Below are positions 6,422-13,685 of a stretch of 21,288 bases of DNA, piece after piece. Numbering within the stretch: the first letter of the stretch is position 1; each line of letters starts with the position of its first letter. Under the pieces are notes generated by a model. The model was not told the DNA's origin and made no database searches. It worked only from the letters and a program-made list of their open reading frames with translations. A program made the position numbers and the translations under genes. The stretch is from an uncultured Clostridia bacterium (GTDB taxonomy: Bacteria; Bacillota; Clostridia; Christensenellales; Aristaeellaceae). The stretch lies in contig CAKUFI010000044.1 of the NCBI GenBank assembly GCA_934647305.1, forward strand, positions 1 through 21,288, written 5' to 3'.

Positions 6422-7294
6422 CTAGTTTCCTTTCTCGTCGCTCTGCCTGCGAAAGGCCGAGGGCGACAGCTCGTATTTTTTCTTGAACAGGCGGCTGAAG
6501 TAGAGCGGATCCTCATAGCCGCAGCGCCTGGCCACGTCGGCCACAGGCAGCTCGGTCGCCCCCAGCAGGTGCGCCGCCTCGCTCAGGCGCACGTCGGTCA
6601 GGTAGGCGTAGGGCGACAGGCCGGTAAACTCCCGAAAGACGTGGATAAAGTGGTGCCTGGACAGGGCGCACAGCTGCGCGCAGAAATCCACGCTGAGCGC
6701 CTGGTCGTAGTGCGTGTGCAGGTACTCCATGACCTCGCGGATGCGCTGGGCGCGCTCATAGCCGCTCGCGTCGCTCAGCTGCGTCAGCCGCCGCCCGATG
6801 CGCGTGACCAGCTCGATGAAGTAGGCCGTGACCTGATCCTCGTACTGCGTCTCCTGCCGCTGAAGCTCCCGCACGATGCGCAGCAGCAGCCGGTTGATCT
6901 CGGGCAGCTCGCCCACCTGCGCGACCGGGGCGTCCATGAGGCCGCTTCGCTGGAGCAGCGGCTCGGCCAGCGTGCCCGTGAAGTGAATCCAGCCCACCTG
7001 ACAGCGATACTCCGGCCGGTAGGAGTAGATCTGCGGCACGCCCGGCGCGTACAGGATCACCGTGCCCGCCGGCAGCAGGCGCTCCCTGCCCGACAGAAGG
7101 TACTTGCCCTGCCCCCGCCAGATATACAGCAGCTGATAGTCCCGCCGCCCCTCGGGCCTGCGGATCAGCAGTCCCGGCTCATGCCGCGTTTCCTCGCGGC
7201 CCTCGTCGATCGCGTAGCAGCTGTTCACACGGAAGAGCTGCGTGGACACGAACTCCGAGTTGCGCGGATTGTCGCCGTTGATATAATAGGCCAT
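6422..7294 (-). CDS. AraC-family transcriptional regulator
   Basis: This 290-residue regulator has an N-terminal cupin-like sensor (about 1-150; LLYIWRGQGKYLLSGRERLLPAGTVILYAPG is the typical beta-barrel region) and a C-terminal double helix-turn-helix from about 185: LSVDFCAQLCALSRHHFIHVFREFTG followed by LPVADVARRCGYEDPLYFSRLFKKKYELSPSAFRR. Such proteins usually activate carbohydrate genes when the sensor binds sugar. GGGAGGT precedes the ATG by 7 nt. It is divergent from the GH4 gene and shares a 143-nt intergenic region with it, so the GH4 gene is the expected main target. Confidence 0.93.
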   Translation of the reverse strand: MAYYINGDNPRNSEFVSTQLFRVNSCYAIDEGREETRHEPGLLIRRPEGRRDYQLLYIWRGQGKYLLSGRERLLPAGTVILYAPGVPQIYSYRPEYRCQVGWIHFTGTLAEPLLQRSGLMDAPVAQVGELPEINRLLLRIVRELQRQETQYEDQVTAYFIELVTRIGRRLTQLSDASGYERAQRIREVMEYLHTHYDQALSVDFCAQLCALSRHHFIHVFREFTGLSPYAYLTDVRLSEAAHLLGATELPVADVARRCGYEDPLYFSRLFKKKYELSPSAFRRQSDEKGN

Positions 7295-7323
7295 GCGTTC
7301 ACCTCCCGCGACCCATCCCCCGT

Positions 7324-7352
7324 ATTATACCTGATGAACGCAACTTTGTCCA
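7324..7352 (-). promoter_or_regulatory. Promoter of the araC-DUF3842-AEC operon
   Basis: On the minus strand, TGGACA (7352-7347), a 17-nt spacer and TATAAT (7329-7324) match the vegetative consensus at 11 of 12 positions. The 10-mer CAGGTATAAT here is the exact mirror of the one in the GH4 promoter at 7395-7404. Confidence 0.75.
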
Positions 7353-7377
7353 TACGCATTCGGCGGAAAAAGGGCTT

Positions 7378-7404
7378 TTGCGGCGCATTCCGGACAGGTA
7401 TAAT
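7378..7404 (+). promoter_or_regulatory. Promoter of the GH4 gene
   Basis: A perfect TATAAT (7399-7404) lies 33 nt before the ATG. The best -35, TTGCGG (7378-7383), is weak and at 15-nt spacing. A weak -35 is what an AraC-type activator would compensate for, and the activator site would lie in 7330-7398. Confidence 0.6.
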
Positions 7405-7437
7405 GAAGTCACGGAAAAAACACAGGAGGGTTGACAC

Positions 7438-8748
7438 ATGAAGAAATTTGCCTTTATCGGCGCGGGCAGCGTGAACTTCACCCGCGCGATCATCCGCGAC
7501 CTGCTGACCTACCCGGCCTTTGAGGACGCGCAGTTCTACCTGATGGACATCGACCGCGAAAAGCTGGACGGCATTCGCGCCTGCGTGGACAACATCGTCG
7601 CGGCCTTTGGCAACAAGGCGACCGTGGTCTCCACGATGGATCGCCGCGAGGCGCTCGACGGCGCGGACGGCGTGCTGTGCACCGTGTTCAACGGCGACAT
7701 CGACATCTGGCGCTACGACGTGGAGATCCCCAAGCAGTTCGGCGTGGACACCAACATCGGCGATACCCGCTCGGTCTCCGGCATGTTCCGCGCCCTGCGC
7801 AACATCCCGCTGATGCTGGACATCTGCCGCGACATCGAGGAGCTGTGCCCGCACGCGGTCTTCCTCAACTACACCAACCCCATGAGCATGCTGTGCAAGG
7901 CCATGCAGGCCAATACGAAGGTCTGCGTCACCGGCCTGTGCCACAGCGTGCAGGGCACCGCCGCCCAGCTGGCCCAGTGGATCGGCGCGGACGAGAGCGA
8001 AATCACCTACCTGTGCGCCGGCGTGAACCATCAGGCCTTCTTCCTCGAGTTCAAGCGCAACGGCGTGGACGCCTACCCCCAGATCTTCGAGGCCGTCAAG
8101 AAAAAGGAAATCTACGAGAGCGACATCGTGCGCTGCGAAATGCTCAAGCACCTGGACTACTTCCCCACCGAGTCCTCCGGCCACAACAGCGAGTACAACG
8201 CCTGGTTCCGCAAGCGCCCCGACCTCATCGAAAAGTACTGCACCGGCGGCACCAGCTGGAACCCCGGCGAATACGCCTTCTCCCTCAACCTGCGCATCAA
8301 GCGCAAGGAAACCTGGCCCGAGGACATCAAAAAGTGGATCGCCGAAAAGCCCGACACCAAGCGCGGCCAGGAATACGCCGCCAACATCTTCAACGCCATT
8401 TTCGGCGATAACGCCCTGTACACCTTCAACGGCAACGTGCTCAACACCGGCCTGATCGACAACCTGCCCGAAAACAGCTGCGTCGAGGTGCCCGTGCTGG
8501 CCAGCAAAAACGGCATCCAGCCCATGCACGTCGGCCCCCTGCCCGCCCACCTCGCCACCCTCGTCGGCACCACCGCCCGCATCGAGGACATGATCGCCGA
8601 GGCCGCAGTGACCGGCGACCGCCGCCTCGTCCTGCACGCCGTACAGCTCGACCCGCTCACCAGCGCCGTCTGCTCCCTTGAGGAAATCGACCAGATGGTC
8701 AACCTGCTCTTCGAAAAGAACCGCGACTATCTCCCCGCGTTCTTCTGA
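7438..8748 (+). CDS. melA: Glycoside hydrolase family 4, alpha-galactosidase-like (MelA)
   Basis: GH4 enzymes cleave glycosides by an unusual redox-elimination route that needs NAD and a divalent metal. The 436-residue protein has the N-terminal Rossmann motif FIGAGSVNFTR (6-16), MDID (36-39), GDTRSVSGMFRALRNIP (108-124), LNYTNPM (143-149), GLCHSVQGT with the metal-ligand Cys168, GVNHQAFFLEF with His198, and TESSGHNSEYNAWF. These fit the alpha-galactosidase/alpha-glucuronidase branch; MelA is my best call, though substrate cannot be fixed by eye. AGGAGGG stands 7 nt before the ATG. Codon use is extremely GC-rich at third positions. No sugar transporter is linked, so the substrate probably enters by a system encoded elsewhere. 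Confidence 0.88.
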   Translation: MKKFAFIGAGSVNFTRAIIRDLLTYPAFEDAQFYLMDIDREKLDGIRACVDNIVAAFGNKATVVSTMDRREALDGADGVLCTVFNGDIDIWRYDVEIPKQFGVDTNIGDTRSVSGMFRALRNIPLMLDICRDIEELCPHAVFLNYTNPMSMLCKAMQANTKVCVTGLCHSVQGTAAQLAQWIGADESEITYLCAGVNHQAFFLEFKRNGVDAYPQIFEAVKKKEIYESDIVRCEMLKHLDYFPTESSGHNSEYNAWFRKRPDLIEKYCTGGTSWNPGEYAFSLNLRIKRKETWPEDIKKWIAEKPDTKRGQEYAANIFNAIFGDNALYTFNGNVLNTGLIDNLPENSCVEVPVLASKNGIQPMHVGPLPAHLATLVGTTARIEDMIAEAAVTGDRRLVLHAVQLDPLTSAVCSLEEIDQMVNLLFEKNRDYLPAFF

Positions 8749-8749
8749 G

Positions 8750-8859
8750 TACGATCGAGAGGCGGCCTTTCTGAGAAAGGCCCCTCTCGAGCTCTCCCGG
8801 AAAGCACATTGATCCACGCAGCGAAACAGATCAAACCAACGTAATTCCCCGAATGTGTC
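8750..8859 (+). repeat. Dispersed hairpin repeat, full unit 1
   Basis: Starts 2 nt after the GH4 stop codon. The hairpin has arms TCGAGAGG (8755-8762) and CCTCTCGA (8783-8790) with inner GCCTTTC/GAAAGGC and a TGA loop. The tail 8792-8859 is identical over 68 nt to 8962-9029. The tail nests two complementary pairs: CACATT (8805-8810) with AATGTG (8852-8857), and TTGATC (8809-8814) with GATCAA (8829-8834). Bases 8860-8920 are a less conserved spacer. Confidence 0.8.
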
Positions 8860-8920
8860 CATAGTGGGAAACAGCTTGGGTCAGTCGCCGGTTGAAATCC
8901 GCAGCGCTCCGTCTGGATAC

Positions 8921-9029
8921 GCCGGGGAGGCCGCCTTTTTGAAAAAGGCGCCTCCCCGAACCTCTCCCGGAAAGCACATTGATCCACGCAGCGAAACAGA
9001 TCAAACCAACGTAATTCCCCGAATGTGTC
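8921..9029 (+). repeat. Dispersed hairpin repeat, full unit 2
   Basis: Arms CGGGGAGG (8923-8930) and CCTCCCCG (8951-8958) enclose CGCCTTTTT and its complement. The arms differ from those at 8755-8790, yet pairing is kept. The 68-nt tail (8962-9029) is identical to 8792-8859. The two units are in direct orientation, 170 nt apart. Confidence 0.8.
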
Positions 9030-9076
9030 GTATGCCGGGAAAAACCTGTTCGCCTGCCGCCATGCTCCAAAACCAT

Positions 9077-9112
9077 AGCGCTCCTCCAGACATCGCCTGA
9101 AGGAGCGCTTTT
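9077..9112 (+). terminator. Hairpin terminator downstream of the GH4 gene
   Basis: AGCGCTCCT (9077-9085) pairs perfectly with AGGAGCGCT (9101-9109) and TTTT follows (9109-9112). The T tract is short. It could end + strand transcripts running from the GH4 gene through the two repeat units. Confidence 0.6.
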
Positions 9113-9259
9113 CATATATCCTCGCGCGCAAAACCGCCGTGCCGCGCCGATTCTCTCAGCAACGACCGTCCACCATCAGTTAGAACGACCAGAGCCTGCG
9201 CCCGAACACCGTCGACCCGCGCCTCATTCGGGAAATCACCCTGCTGCAACCATTCAGAC

Positions 9260-9283
9260 CACGCGGATCAAAGTGTTTTCCGG
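9260..9283 (-). repeat. Inverted end of the dispersed repeat
   Basis: The 24 bases here differ by one base from 4901-4924, the right end of the element at 4656-4945, and are inverted relative to the tails at 8801 and 8971. I see no gene in the rest of 9113-9398. An imperfect inverted repeat GCACCCT (9352-9358) / AGGGTGC (9380-9386) lies near the end of the GTPase gene but has no T run. Confidence 0.6.
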
Positions 9284-9398
9284 TGGGAACAAGTCCAGCC
9301 TGCCTGCCCGTAGCTCTTGTGGGGCGCTGCCTCGAGTCTTCCGACCGCGAAGCACCCTGAGGCTCTAATTTGTGGCCGAAGGGTGCGCTTGGCCGGCG

Positions 9399-11357
9399 CT
9401 AGCAGTTGTCCGCCGGCACTGCCGGGCAGTGCGCCCATTCAGGAACCTTGTACCAGGCGACGGTGATTCCCGCGCCGTGCTGGCAGAACACGCTGTCGGC
9501 GGGCTCGTCGGCGAGCGGCTCGTAGTGCGCCTGCTCGATCACCTCGGCGGCGTTGTGGGCAGGCTCGTAGTGATCGGCCTCGAAGAAGAAGCTGCCCTTG
9601 CCGCGGGTGGCGGCGAGGAAGTCGGTCTGATAGCCGCTCATCGTGGCCAGGGGCGCGCTGCCCTCGAGCAGTACCTCGTCGGCGGTGCACACGGGCGGCT
9701 CGGCCTGGGCGTGCAATGCCTGCAGGTCGCCCAGCAGCCTGCCCATGTACTCGCGCGGGGCGCGCAGGCGGAACCGGCCGACCGGCTCCAGCAGCACCAT
9801 CTTCGCCTGCATCAGGCCCTGACGGATGGCGCGGTAGGTCGCCTCGCGGAAGTCGCCGCCCTCGGTGTGCTTGATGTGCGCCCGCCCGGTCAGCAGCGTG
9901 ATCTTCAGGTCGGTCAGCGGCGCGCCGATCAGCACGCCCGGGTGCTCGCGCTCGAACACGTGCGTCTGAATCAGCCGCTGCCAGGACAGCGCCAGCGTAT
10001 CCACGTGGCAGGCTGACTCGAAGGTGATCCCGCTGCCCTGCTCCCCGGGTGACAGGCGCAGGTGCACCTCGGCGTAGTGCCTGAGCGGCTCGAAGTGGCC
10101 GATGCCCACGACCGGGGCGGCCACCGTCTCCAGATACCTCACCCGGCACGGCCCGAAGTCCACCTCCAGCGAAAACCGCTCCTTGACCAGCTGCCGGAGC
10201 ACCTCTAGCTGAATCGGCCCCATAACCCGCAGCTGCACCCGCTGGCTCCGCTCGTCCCAGTTCACGCCCAGCGAGGGCTCCTCGTCCTCCAGCGTCCGAA
10301 AGGCGCGCATCAGCCGGTCCTTGCTCACCTCGCGCCCGGCAAGCACCGCCGCAGTCATCATCGGCTCGGTCACGAAATGACTGCGCTCGGGCTTCGCCCC
10401 CAGCAGATCGCCGCTCTTCGTGCCGCTTAAGCCGGCCACCGCCGCCAGCTCGCCCGCCTCCGCACGAGAAATGGGCAGGTATTTCGCGCCCTCGACGCGG
10501 TACATCGCGCTGATCTTGCCCTGCGCAAAGGGCGTTTCGATCTCATCCTTGACCGAAAGCGCGCCGGAGAGCACCTTGACAAAGGTCAGGCGCACGTTCT
10601 GCGCATCGTGGCGCACCTTGTACACCCGCGCGGAGAAGTCGCCCGCCGGATCATAGGCTGTGCGCGTCAGCAGCGACAGCGCGTCCATGAACTCGCCCAC
10701 GCCCTCGCCGGAGAGCGCCGCGCCCGCATAGACCGGAAACAGCTGCCTGCGCGCGATCTGCTCCCGAACGGAGGACAGCCAGGCCCTCTCGTCGTACCCG
10801 CTGTCAAACAGCCGGTCCAGCAGCGCCTCGTCGCCCTCCGCCGCCTGCTCGATCAGGCCCTCGTCGGTCAGTCTGCCCGCCTGATAGCCGCGCCGCAGGT
10901 CGAAAAAGCCGGTTCCGAACCGCTCCCTGAGCCTGCAAAGCACCCCGTCCGGGTCGGCGCCCACGCGGTCGGTCTTGTTCAGGAACACGAACACTGGCAC
11001 CCCATACTTTTCCAGCAGCCGCCAGACGGTCTCGGTGTGGCTCTGCACGCCCTCCACGCAGCTGACCACCAGCACCGCGTAGTCCATCACCTGAATGGCG
11101 CGCTCCATCTCCCCCGCAAAGTCGGTGTGACCGGGAGTGTCCACCCAGTTCCACGTGTCGCCCTGAAAGGCGAACGTGGCCTGGTCGGAAAAGATCGTGA
11201 TTCCCCGCTGGCGCTCAAGCGGGTGGCTGTCCATGAAGGCGTCCCTGTGGTCGACGCGACCCGCCCTTCTCAGCGCGTGCGCCCGGAAGAGCACCTGCTC
11301 GGAAAAGGTGGTCTTGCCCGCGTCCACATGCGCCAGAATGCCGAAGGTCTTGTTCAC
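9399..11357 (-). CDS. EF-G/TetM-like translational GTPase
   Basis: This 652-residue protein is a translation-factor GTPase of the ribosomal-protection-protein type. GTPase motifs: HVDAGKTT (10-17), RGITI (51-55), DTPGH (73-77) and NKTD (127-130). The remaining EF-G-like domains follow, and HGAGITVAWYKVPEW near the C-terminus is the usual domain V ending. Length is close to TetM/TetO (about 640). It probably removes something from, or remodels, the ribosome. I do not call tetracycline resistance: many Clostridia carry chromosomal relatives of this type without known resistance. The start is a GTG inside a GTGA overlap with the xpt stop (11354-11357), with GAGG 7 nt before it, so its translation should depend on xpt. 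Confidence 0.87.
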   Translation of the reverse strand: MNKTFGILAHVDAGKTTFSEQVLFRAHALRRAGRVDHRDAFMDSHPLERQRGITIFSDQATFAFQGDTWNWVDTPGHTDFAGEMERAIQVMDYAVLVVSCVEGVQSHTETVWRLLEKYGVPVFVFLNKTDRVGADPDGVLCRLRERFGTGFFDLRRGYQAGRLTDEGLIEQAAEGDEALLDRLFDSGYDERAWLSSVREQIARRQLFPVYAGAALSGEGVGEFMDALSLLTRTAYDPAGDFSARVYKVRHDAQNVRLTFVKVLSGALSVKDEIETPFAQGKISAMYRVEGAKYLPISRAEAGELAAVAGLSGTKSGDLLGAKPERSHFVTEPMMTAAVLAGREVSKDRLMRAFRTLEDEEPSLGVNWDERSQRVQLRVMGPIQLEVLRQLVKERFSLEVDFGPCRVRYLETVAAPVVGIGHFEPLRHYAEVHLRLSPGEQGSGITFESACHVDTLALSWQRLIQTHVFEREHPGVLIGAPLTDLKITLLTGRAHIKHTEGGDFREATYRAIRQGLMQAKMVLLEPVGRFRLRAPREYMGRLLGDLQALHAQAEPPVCTADEVLLEGSAPLATMSGYQTDFLAATRGKGSFFFEADHYEPAHNAAEVIEQAHYEPLADEPADSVFCQHGAGITVAWYKVPEWAHCPAVPADNC

Positions 11358-11935
11358 CGGTCGGCCTCGAGGAACTCGATGCGGTTCTCGCCCATCGCGC
11401 CCACGCGCGCCAGCGAGATCACCCGGTAGCCCTTGCCCTCGAGCAGGCCGCGCCCGGGCTGGAAGCTCTTCTCGATCACGATGCCGATCGCGCTCACCTG
11501 CGCGCCCACGCTCTCCAGCAGCCGCGCCGCGCCGCTGGCCGCCTCGCCGTTGGCCAGAAAGTCGTCCACCAGCAGCACGCGGTCGCCCTCGTCAAAGAAC
11601 TTCTTCTTCATCGTCAGCTGATAGGAGGAGTTTTTCGTGAAGGAGAACACCTCGGTCTGCACAACCTCGTCCTTGAGGATGCGCGAGGTCGACTTCTTCA
11701 GGATCACCAGCGGCACGCCCAGCTCAAGCGCCGTCATCTGCGCCGGGGCGATGCCCGAGCTCTCGATCGTGACCACCTTGTTCACGCCCAGCTCCCTCGC
11801 CGCCTCGGCGAAGGCCCGTCCGATGCCCGCCATCAGCCGCGGATCCACCTGGTTGTTCAGAAAGGAGTCCACCAGCAGCACATCGGCGTTGAGCGCGCGC
11901 CCCTCGCTCAGAATCTTCTGTTCCAGTTCCTTCAT
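11354..11935 (-). CDS. xpt: Xanthine phosphoribosyltransferase
   Basis: Xpt makes XMP from xanthine and PRPP in purine salvage. The protein is 193 residues, the usual length, with LVDSFLNNQVDP (21-32), IESSGIAPAQM (58-68), and the PRPP loop LLVDDFLANGEA (121-132). A GGATGGGGA purine-rich site precedes the ATG. No purine riboswitch is visible: the gap to the toxin gene is only 44 nt and has no clear promoter, so in this genome xpt seems to rely on read-through from the toxin-antitoxin promoter or further upstream. Its stop overlaps the GTPase start. Confidence 0.93.
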   Translation of the reverse strand: MKELEQKILSEGRALNADVLLVDSFLNNQVDPRLMAGIGRAFAEAARELGVNKVVTIESSGIAPAQMTALELGVPLVILKKSTSRILKDEVVQTEVFSFTKNSSYQLTMKKKFFDEGDRVLLVDDFLANGEAASGAARLLESVGAQVSAIGIVIEKSFQPGRGLLEGKGYRVISLARVGAMGENRIEFLEADR

Positions 11936-11979
11936 CGAAAATCCCCATCCTTCGCTCGTATTTGGTCAAGTTCTCCAGG

Positions 11980-12255
11980 CTAAAACAAATCGCTGTGCAT
12001 CCCGGTGCGGTACAGCGTCAAAACCAGAACTTCCTCCGTAATCCGGTAGACCAGCAGCCAATCCGGACGAACATGGCACTCCCTGTATCCGGAATAGTCG
12101 CCGCTCAGCGAATGGTCACTGTATTCCGGCGGTAGGGTTTCGCCTTCTGCCAGTATGCAGATCACTTCTTTCAGGCGACTCATGTCATACCCGCGTCTGA
12201 CAGCCAGTTTATAGTCTCGCTTGAACTGCGTCGTCCGCTCGATCTCGTACTTCAT
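11980..12255 (-). CDS. yafQ: YafQ-type mRNA endonuclease toxin (RelE superfamily)
   Basis: This 91-residue toxin matches YafQ, a ribosome-dependent mRNA endonuclease. Residues corresponding to the E. coli YafQ active site are present: His48 in DHSL, His61 and Asp65 in CHVRPDW, Arg83, His87 and Phe91 at the C-terminus. YRECHVRPDWLLVYR is a strong family signature. The ATG overlaps the antitoxin stop as ATGA, and GGAGG lies just before it. Because every catalytic residue is intact, the toxin is expected to be active. Base composition is less GC-rich than the flanking queA and xpt, in keeping with acquisition as a cassette. Confidence 0.92.
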   Translation of the reverse strand: MKYEIERTTQFKRDYKLAVRRGYDMSRLKEVICILAEGETLPPEYSDHSLSGDYSGYRECHVRPDWLLVYRITEEVLVLTLYRTGMHSDLF

Positions 12256-12527
12256 TCCGCCTCCAGCTCGTCAAACAGCTCGTCTACAGAGTGAAACCGC
12301 CTCGTATTCGGGTCGGCAAGCATCGCGTCTCCCTCCGCAAGCGCCGCCCGCGTCAGCTCGTTGGGCGTTTCGCGCCTGATGGCAAAGGGAATCCCGTTTT
12401 CATACAGGCATTGACGGAAGAACATGTTGACCGCTGTGGACAGATCCAGTCCCAGCTCCGCGTAAAGCGCCTGAACCTTGCCCTTTACCTCGGAATCAAT
12501 CGAAAGTGTCGTCGAAACCTTAGCCAT
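12252..12527 (-). CDS. dinJ: RelB/DinJ-family antitoxin
   Basis: This 91-residue antitoxin begins MAKVSTTLSIDSEVKGKV, the ribbon-helix-helix DNA-binding region, followed by ELGLDLSTAVNMFFRQCLYENGIPF, a hallmark of DinJ antitoxins. The acidic C-terminus (VDELFDELEAE) would wrap the toxin. I start at ATG 12527 with GGAGG 9 nt upstream; an in-frame TTG at 12536 would overlap the ribosome site. It overlaps the toxin gene by 4 nt and is expected to repress its own promoter. Confidence 0.92.
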   Translation of the reverse strand: MAKVSTTLSIDSEVKGKVQALYAELGLDLSTAVNMFFRQCLYENGIPFAIRRETPNELTRAALAEGDAMLADPNTRRFHSVDELFDELEAE

Positions 12528-12550
12528 ACTTATCAACCTCCTTCTCTTAT

Positions 12551-12596
12551 ATCATACGCTCATTATACGCAAAAGTCAATATTTTAAACGTATGAT
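12551..12596 (-). promoter_or_regulatory. Toxin-antitoxin promoter and operator
   Basis: On the minus strand, TTGACT (12579-12574), a 17-nt spacer and TATGAT (12556-12551) form a strong promoter. ATCATACG (12551-12558) is the exact inverse of CGTATGAT (12589-12596), and a third partial copy TTATACG lies at 12563-12569. The -10 lies inside one arm, as expected for repression by a ribbon-helix-helix antitoxin. Confidence 0.75.
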
Positions 12597-12600
12597 TCGA

Positions 12601-13629
12601 TCACTCCGGCAAAATCAGCATCGCGTCGCCAAAGGAGAAGAAGCGGTAGCCCTCGCGCACGGCCTCCTCGTACACCGACAGCGTGTACTCGCGCCCCATC
12701 AGCGCGGAGACCAGCATGATGAGGGTGGAGCCGGGCAGGTGGAAGTTGGTGATCAGCGCGTCCACCAGCTTGAAGCGATAGCCGGGCCTGATGAAGATGC
12801 TGGTCGTGCCCGACTGTGCCGAGATCGTGCCGTCCTCCCTCGCGGCCGACTCGAGCGTGCGCACGCTGGTCGTGCCCACGGCGATAATGCGCCCGCCCGC
12901 GGCCTTGACCTCGTTGATGGCGCGCGCGGCCTGCTCGCCGACCTCGTAGTACTCGCTGTGCATCACGTGCTCCTCCACGTCCTCGGCCTTGACCGGGCGG
13001 AAGGTGCCCAGGCCCACGTGCAACAGCACCGGAATGACGCGCACGCCCTTTTCGCGGATTTTCTCCAGCAGCTCGGGCGTGAAGTGCAGCCCGGCGGTCG
13101 GCGCGGCGGCGGAGCCGTCCTGTCTGGCGTAGACCGTCTGATAGCGCTCCTTATCCTGCAGCTTCTCGTGAATGTAGGGCGGCAGAGGCATCTCGCCCAG
13201 CCGGTCGAGCGTCTCTTCAAACGTGCCCTCGCACTCGAACTGCACCACGCGGCCGCCCGCGTCGGTCTCGGAGAGCATCGTGCCCTTCAATTCACCTCCG
13301 CCAAAGGTCACGGTCACGCCCGGCCTCAGCTTTTTGCCCGGCCGCACCAGCGTCTCCCAGGTCTTGGGGCCCAGCTGCTTGAGCAGCAGCACCTCGCATG
13401 CTCCGCCGCCCGCGCGCTCGCCGTACAGCCGCGCCGGAATCACGCGCGTCTCGTTGACGACCAGCGCGTCGCCCGGGCGCAGGTAGTCGATCACGTCGTA
13501 AAAATGCCTGTGTACAGGCTTCGCGCCCGTGCGCGTCACCACCATCAGCCGGCTGTGGTCGCGCGGCTCGATCGGGGTCTGCGCGATCTGCTCCTCCGGC
13601 AGGTCGTACATAAAATCAGACGTTTTCAT
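12601..13629 (-). CDS. queA: tRNA preQ1(34) S-adenosylmethionine ribosyltransferase-isomerase
   Basis: QueA transfers and rearranges the ribosyl group of SAM onto preQ1 at the tRNA wobble position, forming epoxyqueuosine. The 342-residue protein is full length and begins MKTSDFMYDLPEEQIAQTP. Family blocks include ALVVNETRVIPARL, GEMPLPPYI, AAPTAGLHFT, LLHVGLGTFRPV, GTTSVRTLE and ITNFHLPGSTLIMLV. The ATG has GAAGGA about 6 nt upstream. In many Clostridia queA directly follows ruvB; here two extra genes separate them. It likely lies at the end of the ruv transcript. Confidence 0.97.
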   Translation of the reverse strand: MKTSDFMYDLPEEQIAQTPIEPRDHSRLMVVTRTGAKPVHRHFYDVIDYLRPGDALVVNETRVIPARLYGERAGGGACEVLLLKQLGPKTWETLVRPGKKLRPGVTVTFGGGELKGTMLSETDAGGRVVQFECEGTFEETLDRLGEMPLPPYIHEKLQDKERYQTVYARQDGSAAAPTAGLHFTPELLEKIREKGVRVIPVLLHVGLGTFRPVKAEDVEEHVMHSEYYEVGEQAARAINEVKAAGGRIIAVGTTSVRTLESAAREDGTISAQSGTTSIFIRPGYRFKLVDALITNFHLPGSTLIMLVSALMGREYTLSVYEEAVREGYRFFSFGDAMLILPE

Positions 13630-13685
13630 CTCTCATCCTTCTTTTCTCAGTCATCCTGCTTCAGACCGTCCGCAGGCAATCTGCA

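Noticed and set aside
4990..6486. A 498-codon + strand open frame
   Set aside because: It is antisense to the AEC, DUF3842 and AraC genes, and has no ribosome site or recognisable domain.
7225..8862. A 545-codon open frame on the minus strand opposite the GH4 gene
   Set aside because: It is antisense to a clearly identified gene whose codons are GC-rich at the third position, which removes stops from the opposite strand. Its sequence is low complexity and its start lies in the repeat.
8727..9131. Short minus-strand frames across the two repeat units with a repeated peptide
   Set aside because: The similarity of the predicted peptides only reflects the DNA repeat; different units read it in different frames.
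8750..9283. CRISPR array
   Set aside because: Only two direct units exist, with long diverged spacing, inverted partial copies and no cas genes.
9399..11357. Tetracycline resistance gene
   Set aside because: Overall fold and length fit, but family-level similarity alone cannot separate resistance proteins from housekeeping relatives, and the gene is coupled to xpt rather than to a mobile element.
11936..11979. Purine riboswitch before xpt
   Set aside because: The 44-nt gap is too short for the aptamer and no matching three-way junction or terminator is present.
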